Origin: Gammaproteobacteria bacterium
GTDB lineage: Bacteria > Pseudomonadota > Gammaproteobacteria > Steroidobacterales > GCA-2729495
Reading direction: 5' to 3'
NCBI GenBank assembly: GCA_030426355.1
Contig: JAUHYQ010000003.1
Coordinates: forward strand, 124,001-188,000
DNA: 64,000 nucleotides
Shown here: in pieces, positions 47,326 through 56,692 of the stretch
How the letters are laid out: every line of letters starts with the position of its first letter
How positions within the stretch are numbered: position 1 is the first letter of the stretch
The notes under the pieces: generated by a model
The model's database searches: none
What the model was told of the DNA's origin: nothing
What the model saw: the letters and a program-made list of their open reading frames with translations, nothing else
Made by a program: the position numbers and the translations under genes

Positions 47326-50300
47326 CTATTGTCCGAAGCGAATATTAAAACGCACGCCAAGTATGCGCGGTGCCGGCAGGTTGGCATACGCTTCGCTGGG
47401 CAGCTTGGGACCGGCAACGGCTCCGGAGTAAGTGCCAGTGTCGTCAGAGACCAGTCCGAGTCGCCACAGGGCTGTCGGGATGCCCGGGTTGGGGCCGCCG
47501 CTGATAACGGTGTCATCGTCAAACACATTGGTGACATAGAACTGCACATCCCAAACGTCCGCCAGTACGCCCAGGCTTACGTTGGTGCGCGAGTAGGCAG
47601 GGAACTCGACAATATTAAAGGCTTCCACCCAGCGTGAATCCTGATACTGGAAGTTCACTTCGCCAAACCACTCAAGCCCCGTGTCGAACAGGTTATTGGT
47701 GTAGTTGGCGTTCAAGTTCAGCGCATGCTTCGGTACACGTTCCAGATCGTTGCCGTTAAAGCTGGCGATACAGAAAATGTCCCCGTTGGCTGCCGTCACC
47801 AGGCGAACACAGCCCTGTCCGTTGCCGTATTGCACACGCGCGATGTCGTTCGCACTGCGCGTCGGGACTTCATAGTCCGTGTATTCGCTGTCCAGGAAGG
47901 TGTAACCGGCCGCAACACGCAGGTTGTCAGTGGCCTGCCATACCGCATCAAGCTCCAGACCCGTGACTTCAGAGCCGCTGATGTTGCGGACGCGTGTGCC
48001 CGTGGTCGAGGCCGTGATTTCCTGAACCGTAACTTGCTTGTCCTTGAAGTCCTGATAGAACACCGCGCCGTTCAGCCGCAGCTTGCCATTGAACAGCGTG
48101 CTTTTCGCGCCGAGTTCCCAGACGTCGAGACGCTCCGGTTCGTATTCAATTTCTTCATAGACACCGTCGGCATTCGCGTCCAGACCAAAAGCACCTGCAG
48201 TCAGCAAACTGAAACCGCCGGGTTTAATTCCGCGAGACCATGAAAAGTAAGTCATGATGTCGTCGTTCCAGAAGTACTCCACAGTGAGTTTGGGCGCCCA
48301 ATAACGATCTTTGCGATTCAGCGTTTGCTGAAAGCTTCCGGCCGTGCCGAAACCGAAGGCACTGAATGAGCCTGGGTTTCCGGGAGAGCCGCCGGGGACG
48401 GATTCCAGTCGGTCGCAGCGGCCGGTAAAGCCGCAGGCGATCACGGATCCGGGCCCGTCAATGCGACCGCTCATCGGGCCGCCAGTCCAGTCGGGGCTCA
48501 TGGGGTCAAGAACCAGGCTGGTCGCCGGTGCGTTGGTCTGATTTGGTGCGTTCCAGTAAGCGCCGCCATCCAGCGGATTGGTCAAATAGCCTTCGCATAA
48601 CGGGAAGCCTGTGTAGGCATCACGAAACTCAGATACGGTGCCCTTGTCCGGGTTGTCGGGGTTGTTAATGAAGTCATCAGACAGCCCGTTCACGCACGGG
48701 TGCATGGACGCACCCGTTACTGAATTATCTTCACGCGAGAAGCGCGCTTCGAAGGTGGTTCTGAGCCGCTCAGTGACGTTCCACTTGATGTTGCCGTACC
48801 ATGAATAGTGGTTAGTGCCGCGGCGCAGCTCGTTGGGTTCGCCAAATGCAGCAAAGGTCTTGCTGGCGAAATAGGCTGCCGGCACCGTTGTCAGGCCGCA
48901 TTGGTAATTCGGGCCTAGCGGACCGTAAGCGAAATCATACGGTGAACCAAGCACCGGGTTATTCATGGACAGGAAGCAAAATGCGGTGTCGGTAACGGTG
49001 GTCTGGTTGTACTGCTGCTGCTTGACCCGCTCACGCCAGAACTGCAGACCCTGCGTAAACGTCAGGCTGTCGTTAATGTCCCATGCCAGACGGAACTCCT
49101 GACTGAACTGCTTGGTGGTGTTCTCGCTGTCCTGATAGAAGGTTGTGCCGCCGTCATGGATGCCATCCCCCGCAGTACAGTCATTTTGCTGGCGCAAGGA
49201 CTCGATGTTGCCACTTTGGTCGCCGATGGCTCCCGGGCTGATCAGCGGCCGGCAATTGTCGACATAGTACTTGCCGATGTCCTGTTCGGTGTTTTCCTGC
49301 GCTTCAGTAAATCCGGTGTACGAGTTGAAAATCAGCGAGTCGCTGATGTCAAACTGAAAGACCAGCGAATTGCGGAACACGCGCCGGTCCGTCCCTTCGA
49401 AATCGGTTGCGTCAAGAGGGTTGGCAGTGCGACGGTAATCGGGCTGTAGCGCCGCCTGCAGTTTGTCGGCATCCGGAATACGGCCGACAAACATGCTCAC
49501 AACCTGCTGGTTGTAAATGTTACGGATCCAGTCGTCATTAACATCGTAGATGCCAAAGCCCTGCGGATACCCCGACGGGTTAAACGCACCGTAAATAAAC
49601 GACGAGCTTGGCCCGCGGCCGGGTTCATCGCGTAAATAACCGTCGAGAATGTAGCCCGGGCCGCAATCGTAGCTGCCCAGCGGGCCCGGCATCGGATTGC
49701 AGGCGTTGGTGACGGGAGCAAGATTACTGACTGAGGGATCCAGTCCGCCGCTGTCACCCAGATCAAAAATGGTATTGAACTCGTGCAGCAATGCTTGTGG
49801 AGCGACATCGAAGTGATCGTCCGCATAGTCGGTGCGCCACTTGGCACTGAAGCGGTCTGAAGGTTCCCACTTGAAGGTCGCAGTGATGCCGGAGCCCTCA
49901 CCGCCCCCCAGGTCACCCCCGGTGGCTGCATTCTTGTAGTAGCCGTCCTCGCGCCAGGTCAGGCCGTTAATGCGCAAGCCCAGCGTTTCGCTGAGTGGAA
50001 TGCTGACATTGCCGCGCAACTCTTCGTCACCCTCAAGGTTGTAGTCGACAAAAGCCTCCGCCCCGAATTGATCGTCCGGGTCTTTGGTGACGTATTGAAT
50101 GGCGCCGGCGAAGGCGCTACGGCCATAAAGCGCGCTCTGCGGGCCTTTTACGATTTCGATTCGCTGCACATCAATCAGCCGCGGGTCAATCAGCGTTGAG
50201 CCGCCGGCGTTGCTTACCGCTTCGCTGGAGATATCTATTCCGTCGATCAACGTAGCAGCGTTAGGTCGGCCGCGCGTCGGCGACAAGCCGCGAATGGTGA

Positions 50301-50571
50301 CGCGCGTATCCGATGGCGAGAAGCCCTGGTCGAACTGGACGCTGGTGTCCTGACCTGCCAGATCATCCAGGCCCTTGATGCCTTGCCGATCAATTTGCTC
50401 GGCGCCGATCGCCGTGATCGACATGGGCACCTCCTGAATACTTTCGGTGGTTTTTCGCACCGTAACGGTAATTTCATCAACGCTCTTGCCGTAGGCAGGC
50501 AAAGCGGAAAACAGGACCAATGGCGCCATTGTGAGCGCGAACGGACCGACCGATGCTGTGAGCTTCCTCAT
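47326..50571 (-). CDS. Large TonB-dependent receptor
   Basis: This 1081-residue outer-membrane receptor is much longer than the siderophore type. It has a signal peptide (MRKLTASVGPF...PAYG, about 1-29), a TonB-box-like DEITVTVRKTTESIQEVPMS, a plug domain with FSPSDTRVTIRGLSPTRGRP and VEIVKGPQSALYGRSAFAGA-type motif (here IEIVKGPQSALYGRSAFAGA), and a long beta-barrel ending in LGVRFNIRFGQ. Several long inserted loops with repeated DPMSPDW and CNPMPGPLGSYDCG-like turns suggest an elaborate extracellular surface. The ligand cannot be predicted; this size is common in receptors for plant or algal polymers and steroids. The ATG at 50571 was chosen; an in-frame upstream ATG adds a non-signal tail. 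Confidence 0.93.
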   Translation of the reverse strand: MRKLTASVGPFALTMAPLVLFSALPAYGKSVDEITVTVRKTTESIQEVPMSITAIGAEQIDRQGIKGLDDLAGQDTSVQFDQGFSPSDTRVTIRGLSPTRGRPNAATLIDGIDISSEAVSNAGGSTLIDPRLIDVQRIEIVKGPQSALYGRSAFAGAIQYVTKDPDDQFGAEAFVDYNLEGDEELRGNVSIPLSETLGLRINGLTWREDGYYKNAATGGDLGGGEGSGITATFKWEPSDRFSAKWRTDYADDHFDVAPQALLHEFNTIFDLGDSGGLDPSVSNLAPVTNACNPMPGPLGSYDCGPGYILDGYLRDEPGRGPSSSFIYGAFNPSGYPQGFGIYDVNDDWIRNIYNQQVVSMFVGRIPDADKLQAALQPDYRRTANPLDATDFEGTDRRVFRNSLVFQFDISDSLIFNSYTGFTEAQENTEQDIGKYYVDNCRPLISPGAIGDQSGNIESLRQQNDCTAGDGIHDGGTTFYQDSENTTKQFSQEFRLAWDINDSLTFTQGLQFWRERVKQQQYNQTTVTDTAFCFLSMNNPVLGSPYDFAYGPLGPNYQCGLTTVPAAYFASKTFAAFGEPNELRRGTNHYSWYGNIKWNVTERLRTTFEARFSREDNSVTGASMHPCVNGLSDDFINNPDNPDKGTVSEFRDAYTGFPLCEGYLTNPLDGGAYWNAPNQTNAPATSLVLDPMSPDWTGGPMSGRIDGPGSVIACGFTGRCDRLESVPGGSPGNPGSFSAFGFGTAGSFQQTLNRKDRYWAPKLTVEYFWNDDIMTYFSWSRGIKPGGFSLLTAGAFGLDANADGVYEEIEYEPERLDVWELGAKSTLFNGKLRLNGAVFYQDFKDKQVTVQEITASTTGTRVRNISGSEVTGLELDAVWQATDNLRVAAGYTFLDSEYTDYEVPTRSANDIARVQYGNGQGCVRLVTAANGDIFCIASFNGNDLERVPKHALNLNANYTNNLFDTGLEWFGEVNFQYQDSRWVEAFNIVEFPAYSRTNVSLGVLADVWDVQFYVTNVFDDDTVISGGPNPGIPTALWRLGLVSDDTGTYSGAVAGPKLPSEAYANLPAPRILGVRFNIRFGQ

Positions 50572-50752
50572 TAACTCATCCCCCAGGATATTTTTTATAT
50601 ATCGGACTTTGAATATCCGACAGCGCAATCATTATGCTGCGCAAAAGCTTTGAGGCAATTGATGCGCAGGGGTTCTGTCCACCAGCCGGTGCAAGTGGGC
50701 ATTAGCGGCGTGGCTGCTGTCGCGCCGGTGCTTCTGCCCGCAAGCCCGAACC

Positions 50753-51550
50753 TTAGTTTGGCGGGCCGTCGGCGGCCGGCGCTTCTTGAGGCGGCACCAT
50801 GATGCGCGACATGATAATGCCGACTTCATACAACAGATATATAGGCACAGCCAGCAGGGTTTGGGAAATAACGTCTGGCGGCGTCAGCAGCATGCCGGCG
50901 ACAAAAGCACCCAGAAAAACGTACGCGCGATTCGCGGCCAAAGTCTTTGTCGAGGTCAATCCTGACCAGACCAGCATAACGGTCGCAATGGGTACTTCAA
51001 AAGCCATGCCGAAGGCGAAAAAAATCACCAGCACAAAATCCAGATAGTTATTGATGTCTGTCATTACGGTCACACCTTCCGGCGCGACAGCGTTGAAAAA
51101 CGCGAACATCAGCGGGAATACCACGGCATATGCGAAAGCAACGCCGCAGTAAAACAAAACGATGCTGGAAACGACAAGCGGCACGGCAAAACGTTTCTCC
51201 TTTTTATACAGGCCAGGCGCAACAAAAGCCCAGACCTGATAGATCACAATCGGCATGGCTACAAATACCGCCACCCATAGCGTGGTTTTGAACGGGGTAA
51301 GAAACGGCGAGGCTACCTGAGTCGCGATCATCGTTGAGCCGTCTGGGAGCTGATCAATCAGCGGTTGCGCTACCAGCGTGAAAATTTCTTCAGAGAACGG
51401 AAACAGGCAAAGAAATACCACGAGCACCGACAACGTGATGCGAATCAGCCGGTCGCGGAGCTCTATCAGGTGTGAGACCAGGCTGCTTTCCTCAAGCGCT
51501 TCCTCGTCACCGTCCGTGCCAGTGGGGTCAGCCGGATTCTGTTCCGTCAT
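50753..51550 (-). CDS. tatC: Twin-arginine translocase subunit TatC
   Basis: This 265-residue inner-membrane protein with six helices recognises the RR signal peptide. The N-terminal SLVSHLIELRDRLIRI and the periplasmic FLTPFKTTLWVAVFVAMP are the standard TatC signatures, and F-x-x-G-x-x-F-E-V-P-I in FAFGMAFEVPIATVM is intact. It overlaps tatB by four bases. Cargo in this window includes the Tat-signal TRAP binding protein at 52816. Confidence 0.97.
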   Translation of the reverse strand: MTEQNPADPTGTDGDEEALEESSLVSHLIELRDRLIRITLSVLVVFLCLFPFSEEIFTLVAQPLIDQLPDGSTMIATQVASPFLTPFKTTLWVAVFVAMPIVIYQVWAFVAPGLYKKEKRFAVPLVVSSIVLFYCGVAFAYAVVFPLMFAFFNAVAPEGVTVMTDINNYLDFVLVIFFAFGMAFEVPIATVMLVWSGLTSTKTLAANRAYVFLGAFVAGMLLTPPDVISQTLLAVPIYLLYEVGIIMSRIMVPPQEAPAADGPPN

Positions 51551-51882
51551 GCCGGAGGCTCATTGGTCTTCGGGGTCGCATCGTCGTCAGTTGCCTGTTC
51601 CGGGGCCAAGCCTGCTTGTTCCGATGTCGGCGAAGCGGAAGCACCGGGCTCAGGGCGCAGCGCTGAGAAATCCTTGCGCAGCGTTTTATTGACGGAGTCG
51701 AGGCCAGACTCGAAGGGCTCGATTTCATCGCGTATTTGATTACTGAGATGGCGGGCCATGTTGCGGGCCTGACCGACCCATCGGCCCAGCTTGGCTGCAA
51801 CTTTGGGTAACCGCTCGGGGCCCAGCACCATCAGCCCGAGCCCAAACAGGATCACCAGCTCCCAGAAGCCGACATCGAACAT
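51547..51882 (-). CDS. tatB: Sec-independent translocase subunit TatB
   Basis: This 111-residue protein has a short N-terminal membrane helix (MFDVGFWELVILFGLGLMVL), the G-P-E-R-L-P elbow typical of TatB, an amphipathic helix (VAAKLGRWVGQARNMARHLS) and an acidic/proline-rich tail. It forms the receptor complex with TatC, and its gene lies 5 bases after tatA. Confidence 0.94.
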   Translation of the reverse strand: MFDVGFWELVILFGLGLMVLGPERLPKVAAKLGRWVGQARNMARHLSNQIRDEIEPFESGLDSVNKTLRKDFSALRPEPGASASPTSEQAGLAPEQATDDDATPKTNEPPA

Positions 51883-51887
51883 GTTTC

Positions 51888-52145
51888 TTAGGAGTTCTGT
51901 TTATGCTCGGCGTTGGCCGACTCTTTAGAAGTGTCTGCCGCTTCGGAGAATTCGGCGTCCGGCTTGTCGATTCTGGCCTTTTCCTTTTCCTCGTCGGCGT
52001 CGGCATCGCCCATCGCCTTGCGGAAGCCCTTAACCGCGCCGCCCAGATCCGAGCCCATACCGCTGAGCTTCTTGGTGCCGAAAATCAGCACCACAATCAA
52101 CAAGACAATCAACAACTGCCACAGGCTTATACCGCCTAATCCCAT
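51888..52145 (-). CDS. tatA: Sec-independent translocase pore subunit TatA
   Basis: This 85-residue protein begins [20 protein letters not shown] and continues with [20 protein letters not shown], the TatA helix-hinge-amphipathic-helix pattern, then a strongly acidic tail ([11 protein letters not shown]). The ATG at 52145 was chosen since earlier in-frame codons would add 25 non-family residues. It is the first gene of tatABC. Confidence 0.95.
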   Translation of the reverse strand: MGLGGISLWQLLIVLLIVVLIFGTKKLSGMGSDLGGAVKGFRKAMGDADADEEKEKARIDKPDAEFSEAADTSKESANAEHKQNS

Positions 52146-52223
52146 GTTCGTCTCCAACCGGGCCTCAGCCCGTCCGCATCTCTGAAGGACACAATAATAA
52201 AGCATATTGTCGCCCGACAACGA

Positions 52224-52670
52224 TTAATCGGGCGGCACTCTGAGGCTGATGGTTACCGGCCCTTCATTACATAAAGAAACTTTCATATCCGCCCCGAACC
52301 GGCCGGTCTGTACCTTGCCATGCTGCAGGCGCGCAGATTCAACCAGACAGTCAAACAGCTTCCTGCCGCGGGTTGGCTCCGCCGCAGCGCTAAAACCCGG
52401 GCGATTGCCGCGGGTAGTATCAGCAGCCAGCGTGAACTGCGGAACCAGCAGCAGCTCGCCACCGATCTCATTCAGCGACAAGTTCATTTTTCCGTCCGCG
52501 TCGCTGAACACCCGATAGTTAAGCAACCTTTCCGCCAGCCGGCGCGCCCCGGCTTCGGTGTCGCCGCGTTCTACCCCGATCAGGACCAGCAGCCCGTTGC
52601 CAATGGCGGCGATGTTTTCGTCATCAACCCGAACACTGGCAGAGCTTACTCGTTGCAACAAACCGATCAT
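52224..52670 (-). CDS. dtd: D-aminoacyl-tRNA deacylase
   Basis: This 147-residue enzyme removes D-amino acids wrongly attached to tRNA. It begins MIGLLQRVSSASVRVDDENI, contains the substrate loop VPQFTLAADTTRGNRPGF with the usual T and R positions, and ends with the G-P dipeptide segment EGPVTISLRVPPD that forms the active-site cis-proline. The ATG at 52670 was chosen by homology. It is encoded just upstream of tatA, same strand. Confidence 0.96.
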   Translation of the reverse strand: MIGLLQRVSSASVRVDDENIAAIGNGLLVLIGVERGDTEAGARRLAERLLNYRVFSDADGKMNLSLNEIGGELLLVPQFTLAADTTRGNRPGFSAAAEPTRGRKLFDCLVESARLQHGKVQTGRFGADMKVSLCNEGPVTISLRVPPD

Positions 52671-52815
52671 GCGGGCAGTCTCGCGCAGAGCCGCTGACCG
52701 CACAAGTCGCAGGTTCCCGTTGGATTACCGGGTAGTGCGGTCTACTATGCCTGCTGCTGCAGCTTTTTACGGCTGTAGCGGCAGCAAGTTCGATTCAGGC
52801 AAACGGGATTTAGCT

Positions 52816-53898
52816 ATGAAAAGAAGGGACATTCTGACCGGCGCAGGTGCGCTTGCAATGGCAGGCTGCGCAGGCGAGCAATCGGCAACGGGCCCCGCGG
52901 GCACTGCTGAAACCTTCGAATGGAAAATGGTCACTACCTGGCCGCCCGGGTTCCCGGGCATGCAGACCGGCGTGATGCGAATGGTGGAACAAATTGAAAA
53001 AGCATCCGGCGGACGACTGAAAATCAAAATTTATGCCGGCGGCGAGCTGGTTCCGCCACTGGAAGTGTTCGATGCGGTCAGTCGAGGCAGCGTTGAAATG
53101 GGTCACGGTGCTGCGTATTACTGGAAGGGTAAAACCGAAGCCGCGCAATATTTCACCACTATCCCCTTTGGTATGACCGTGCTGGAGATGAATGGCTGGC
53201 TTTATTACGGCGGAGGTCTGGAGTTGTATCGGGAATTGTATGCCGACTTCAATCTGGTGCCCTTTCCTGCCGGGAACACGGGAGTGCAAATGGGCGGCTG
53301 GTTTAACCGGGAAATTAACAGCATCGAAGATCTCAAAGGGTTGCGTATGCGAATTCCGGGCATCGGCGGTGAAGCGCTGGCACGCGCCGGAGGTGCGCCT
53401 GTCACCCTGCCCGCATCGGAGGTCTTTACCTCGCTGCAGACCGGGGTGATCGATGCATCGGAATGGGTCGGGCCTTACAACGACCAGGTTTTGGGTTTGC
53501 AGGAAACTGCGCGCTATTACTATTACCCCGGCTGGCATGAGCCCGGCCCCACGCTGGAGTGCATCGTTAATAAAGAGGCTTTTGCGAGTCTGCCTGAAGA
53601 CTTGCGCACCATCATTGAGCTTGCGACCACCGCGTTGAACGAAAGCATGATGGCCGAGTACACCGCACGTAACGCCGATTCGCTCGCGGCGTTGCAAGAC
53701 AATCCCGACATCGATATACGGCGCTTCCCCGATGAGGTTCTGGACGAACTGCGGCGCTATGTTGACGAGATCATCGCCGAGTTGGTGGCGCGTGATCCGC
53801 GAGCCGCAAAAATCGATGCATCGTTTCAGGCCTATAGAACAAAAGTCGCGCGCTGGACAGAAATCTCAGAAAAAGCATTCCTGAATACACGTCGATAA
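52816..53898 (+). CDS. dctP: TRAP transporter substrate-binding protein, TakP-like, Tat lipoprotein
   Basis: This 360-residue periplasmic receptor of a TRAP transporter imports organic acids with a sodium gradient. The N-terminus MKRRDILTGAGALAMAGC joins a twin-arginine motif to a lipobox ending in C18, so it is probably Tat-exported and lipid-anchored. The body (MVTTWPPGFPGMQTGVMRM; FPAGNTGVQMGGWFNREINS; MRIPGIGGEALARAGGAPVT) closely resembles the alpha-keto-acid-binding TakP type as I remember it. It starts the rightward operon and is followed after 5 bases by an ABC binding protein; the matching membrane subunits lie at 59.6-61.5 kb in the opposite direction. Confidence 0.9.
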   Translation: MKRRDILTGAGALAMAGCAGEQSATGPAGTAETFEWKMVTTWPPGFPGMQTGVMRMVEQIEKASGGRLKIKIYAGGELVPPLEVFDAVSRGSVEMGHGAAYYWKGKTEAAQYFTTIPFGMTVLEMNGWLYYGGGLELYRELYADFNLVPFPAGNTGVQMGGWFNREINSIEDLKGLRMRIPGIGGEALARAGGAPVTLPASEVFTSLQTGVIDASEWVGPYNDQVLGLQETARYYYYPGWHEPGPTLECIVNKEAFASLPEDLRTIIELATTALNESMMAEYTARNADSLAALQDNPDIDIRRFPDEVLDELRRYVDEIIAELVARDPRAAKIDASFQAYRTKVARWTEISEKAFLNTRR

Positions 53899-53903
53899 GT
53901 TTT

Positions 53904-55727
53904 GTGACTGCGCTTCGCACTGTGAAAAACATCGCTTTGTGTTTTGTGGCTGTCTCGCTGACGGCTGCATGCGAGGGCAATGGCAACGGGTCGTCGACGC
54001 CCACAGAAGTCAAGACCTTTCATTATTCCATGCGTTCTTCGCCGGGCAGTCTTGACCCCGCGCGTGTATCGACTGTCAGTGCAAATGTAATGGTGCAAAC
54101 GCTCTATGACAGTTTGTATGCCTACAAATACCTGCAAAGACCGTATGAATTAAAGCCCCGTCTGGCCGCCGCGATGCCGGAGATATCCGATGACGGCCTG
54201 ACGTACACCATCCGCCTTAAACAAGGTATCCGTTTCGCCGATAACCGCGCATTTTCTAACGGCCGCGGGCGTGAGGTAGTGGCGGAAGATTTCGTTTACG
54301 CCCTGAAGCGCCACTTTGACCCGGACTCTCGATCCGTCGCTGCATGGATATGGCAGGGGCGCATAGTCGGACTCGACGAATGGAAGCGTAACGGCGCTGA
54401 TTACGACCAGCCGGTGAAGGGTTTGCAGGCGATTGATCGCTATGTGCTGCAGATCAGGCTGACGCGACCCTACCCGCAGTTGGTGCATAACCTTGCGATG
54501 GGGCCAAGCGCTGCGGTTCCACGCGAGGCGGTGGAATTTTACGGTCGGGAGTTTTCGGTTAATCCGGTGGGTTCGGGTCCGTTCCGCCTGATTTCGTATG
54601 ACGCGACCGAGGCGGTGTTGGTGCGCAATGAAAATTTTCAGCGTGAACCGGTCAGTCTGGCGGAAGAAGGTTATGACCCGATAACTCAGGGCCAATATGG
54701 TCTGGAAGTGATCGACGGGCGCCGGGCGCCTTTTATTGACCGACTGGAAATCAGCTTTATTGACGAAGGTTCGGCGCGCTGGAGTTCTTTTACCAAGGGT
54801 AACGAGGTGCAGATGGCGGGGGTGCCCGCCGAGCAGGTTTATCGTGTGCTGGAATCGCGAGATCCGGTGGTGCTAAAGCCGGAGTACGCCCGCAAGTACC
54901 ACATGAGCACAGAGAAAGAAGCCGGTTTTGTTTACACGGCTTTCAACATGGATTTCCCCGAGACCGGTTACCACCCCGACCCGGTTCGCAACGAGCGCAA
55001 CCGGGCTCTGCGCTGCGCAATCATGAAAGCACGCGACTGGAACGCGCGGAACGACAGTTGGTATGGCGGACTGGGGGAGATATTCCCGGGCATCATTCCA
55101 AGCTCGGTGCCGGAGTTTGACCCCGAGTTGTCACGCGAAAGTGTTGAATACGACCCGGAAGGCGCCCGCGCTTTGTTAGCTGAATACGGCTGGAACGCCG
55201 GAAATCTGCCGGAGCTGGTTTACAGCTCCCAGCCGGGGCCGACATCGCGCCTTTTCTTCGAACAGTTTCGCGGCTGGCTGACCAACATCGGTTATCCCAA
55301 AGAGAAAATCATCCTGAAAACCTATGCGACCTTTGCTGACCTGAGTAAGGCCTGGCATAACAGCGAAGAACAGTTACTGTCGTTGGGCTGGTTGCTCGAT
55401 TACCCGGATGCCGAAAGCAGCCTGCAATTGTTCTACGGGCCAAACCGGTCACCCGGTTCCAACAGCAGCAACTACAGCAATCCCGAGTACGATCGTTTGT
55501 ACGAAGCGACGTCAGTGATGCAACCTTCAGCCGAGCGCACCGCGCTTTACCGGCAAATGAACCGCATGGTGATTGACGATTGCGTTGTCATCAGCGGCTT
55601 GTCCCGGGTCGGTATCGCGCTGTGGCACAAAAATGTGGTTGCACTGCCCGACAATAACTTCGTCGGTGGCCAGTTTCTGCAGTATGTGGACGTGCTGGAC
55701 AAAGCAGTCGGGAGCGCGGTTCGCTGA
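53904..55727 (+). CDS. Peptide/dipeptide ABC substrate-binding lipoprotein
   Basis: This 607-residue SBP_bac_5 protein starts with GTG. The lipoprotein signal is MTALRTVKNIALCFVAVSL with lipobox LTAAC (C near residue 23). The mature part begins like the family (SMRSSPGSLDPARVSTVSAN) and contains GLTYTIRLKQGIRFADN and the later SVNPVGSGPFRLISYDATEA. Its frame shares one base with the following permease (TGATG). Together with the two permeases and two ATPases it forms a complete importer. The ligand may be di- or oligopeptides but is not certain. Confidence 0.93.
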   Translation: MTALRTVKNIALCFVAVSLTAACEGNGNGSSTPTEVKTFHYSMRSSPGSLDPARVSTVSANVMVQTLYDSLYAYKYLQRPYELKPRLAAAMPEISDDGLTYTIRLKQGIRFADNRAFSNGRGREVVAEDFVYALKRHFDPDSRSVAAWIWQGRIVGLDEWKRNGADYDQPVKGLQAIDRYVLQIRLTRPYPQLVHNLAMGPSAAVPREAVEFYGREFSVNPVGSGPFRLISYDATEAVLVRNENFQREPVSLAEEGYDPITQGQYGLEVIDGRRAPFIDRLEISFIDEGSARWSSFTKGNEVQMAGVPAEQVYRVLESRDPVVLKPEYARKYHMSTEKEAGFVYTAFNMDFPETGYHPDPVRNERNRALRCAIMKARDWNARNDSWYGGLGEIFPGIIPSSVPEFDPELSRESVEYDPEGARALLAEYGWNAGNLPELVYSSQPGPTSRLFFEQFRGWLTNIGYPKEKIILKTYATFADLSKAWHNSEEQLLSLGWLLDYPDAESSLQLFYGPNRSPGSNSSNYSNPEYDRLYEATSVMQPSAERTALYRQMNRMVIDDCVVISGLSRVGIALWHKNVVALPDNNFVGGQFLQYVDVLDKAVGSAVR

Positions 55728-56692
55728 TGGAAGTGTTGCTCTACTCCTTGCGCAAACTGCTTGCTGGTATACCGCTGGTGCTCGGGGTGACCTTAATCAG
55801 TTTTTTGCTGATTGTTTACTTTGGGCCCGATAAAACTTATGAGCTGGTTGGTAAGAACCCGACCGCCGAGCAAATCGCCGAAGTTCGCAGTCAGTTGGGT
55901 TACGACCGGCCATTTGTCACTCGCTATATGGAATACCTGCGCGAAATCGTGACGCTGGATTTTGGCAGCTCCGAATCTACGGACGAAAAGGTCAGCAGTA
56001 TTCTGGCCCGCACCATCCCGGTGTCGCTGTTGCTCGCCTTGCCGGGTTTTATCCTTGGCAATGCCCTGGGGGTGTTGCTCGCGTTGGTTGCTGCTTATTT
56101 TCGCGGCGGCCTGGTGGACAAGCTGATCATGGGGTCCGCAGCCGTTGGCATGTCCGTCAGCTATTTAATCGCCATCATTGGTTTTCAGATACTGCTGTCT
56201 TCAGCGGACGGGCTGGATCTGTTTCCCGTGCGCGGATGGGACACCAGCACCCCGCTTGCCTATATACAGCACGTTACGGTACCGACGCTGGCAACGGTAT
56301 TTGTCGCACTGGGATATAACACGCGCTTTTATCGTGCGGTTATTGTTGAAGAGATGACGCGCGATCACGTGCGCACGGCGCGTGCCTTCGGCATCCCGCC
56401 GGCAAAAATTTTCTATCGCAACATACTGAAAAACAGCATGGTGCCGATAGTCACGCGGGTGGTTTTTTCCATCCCGCTTATTGTGATCAGCGGCAGCCTT
56501 TTACTGGAAAGCTATTTTGGTATTCCGGGCATCGGCAAGGTGAGCTACGACGCGATAATCACCGGTGATCAGCCGGTGCTCAAAGCGGTGGTGGCATTAA
56601 CCGCTATTTTATTCGTGGTTGCGCAGCTACTCACCGATATATGTTATCGATTGGTGGATCCGCGCGTGTCATTGGGGGCTTCGACCCGATGA
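55727..56692 (+). CDS. ABC transporter permease, DppB/AppB type
   Basis: This 321-residue inner-membrane permease of the peptide importer has about six helices, beginning SLRKLLAGIPLVLGVTLISF. The cytoplasmic EAA-type loop EEMTRDHVRTARAFGIPPAK (about residues 207-226) contacts the ATPase. It overlaps the next permease gene by four bases (ATGA), so subunit ratios are probably set by coupling. Confidence 0.95.
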   Translation: MEVLLYSLRKLLAGIPLVLGVTLISFLLIVYFGPDKTYELVGKNPTAEQIAEVRSQLGYDRPFVTRYMEYLREIVTLDFGSSESTDEKVSSILARTIPVSLLLALPGFILGNALGVLLALVAAYFRGGLVDKLIMGSAAVGMSVSYLIAIIGFQILLSSADGLDLFPVRGWDTSTPLAYIQHVTVPTLATVFVALGYNTRFYRAVIVEEMTRDHVRTARAFGIPPAKIFYRNILKNSMVPIVTRVVFSIPLIVISGSLLLESYFGIPGIGKVSYDAIITGDQPVLKAVVALTAILFVVAQLLTDICYRLVDPRVSLGASTR

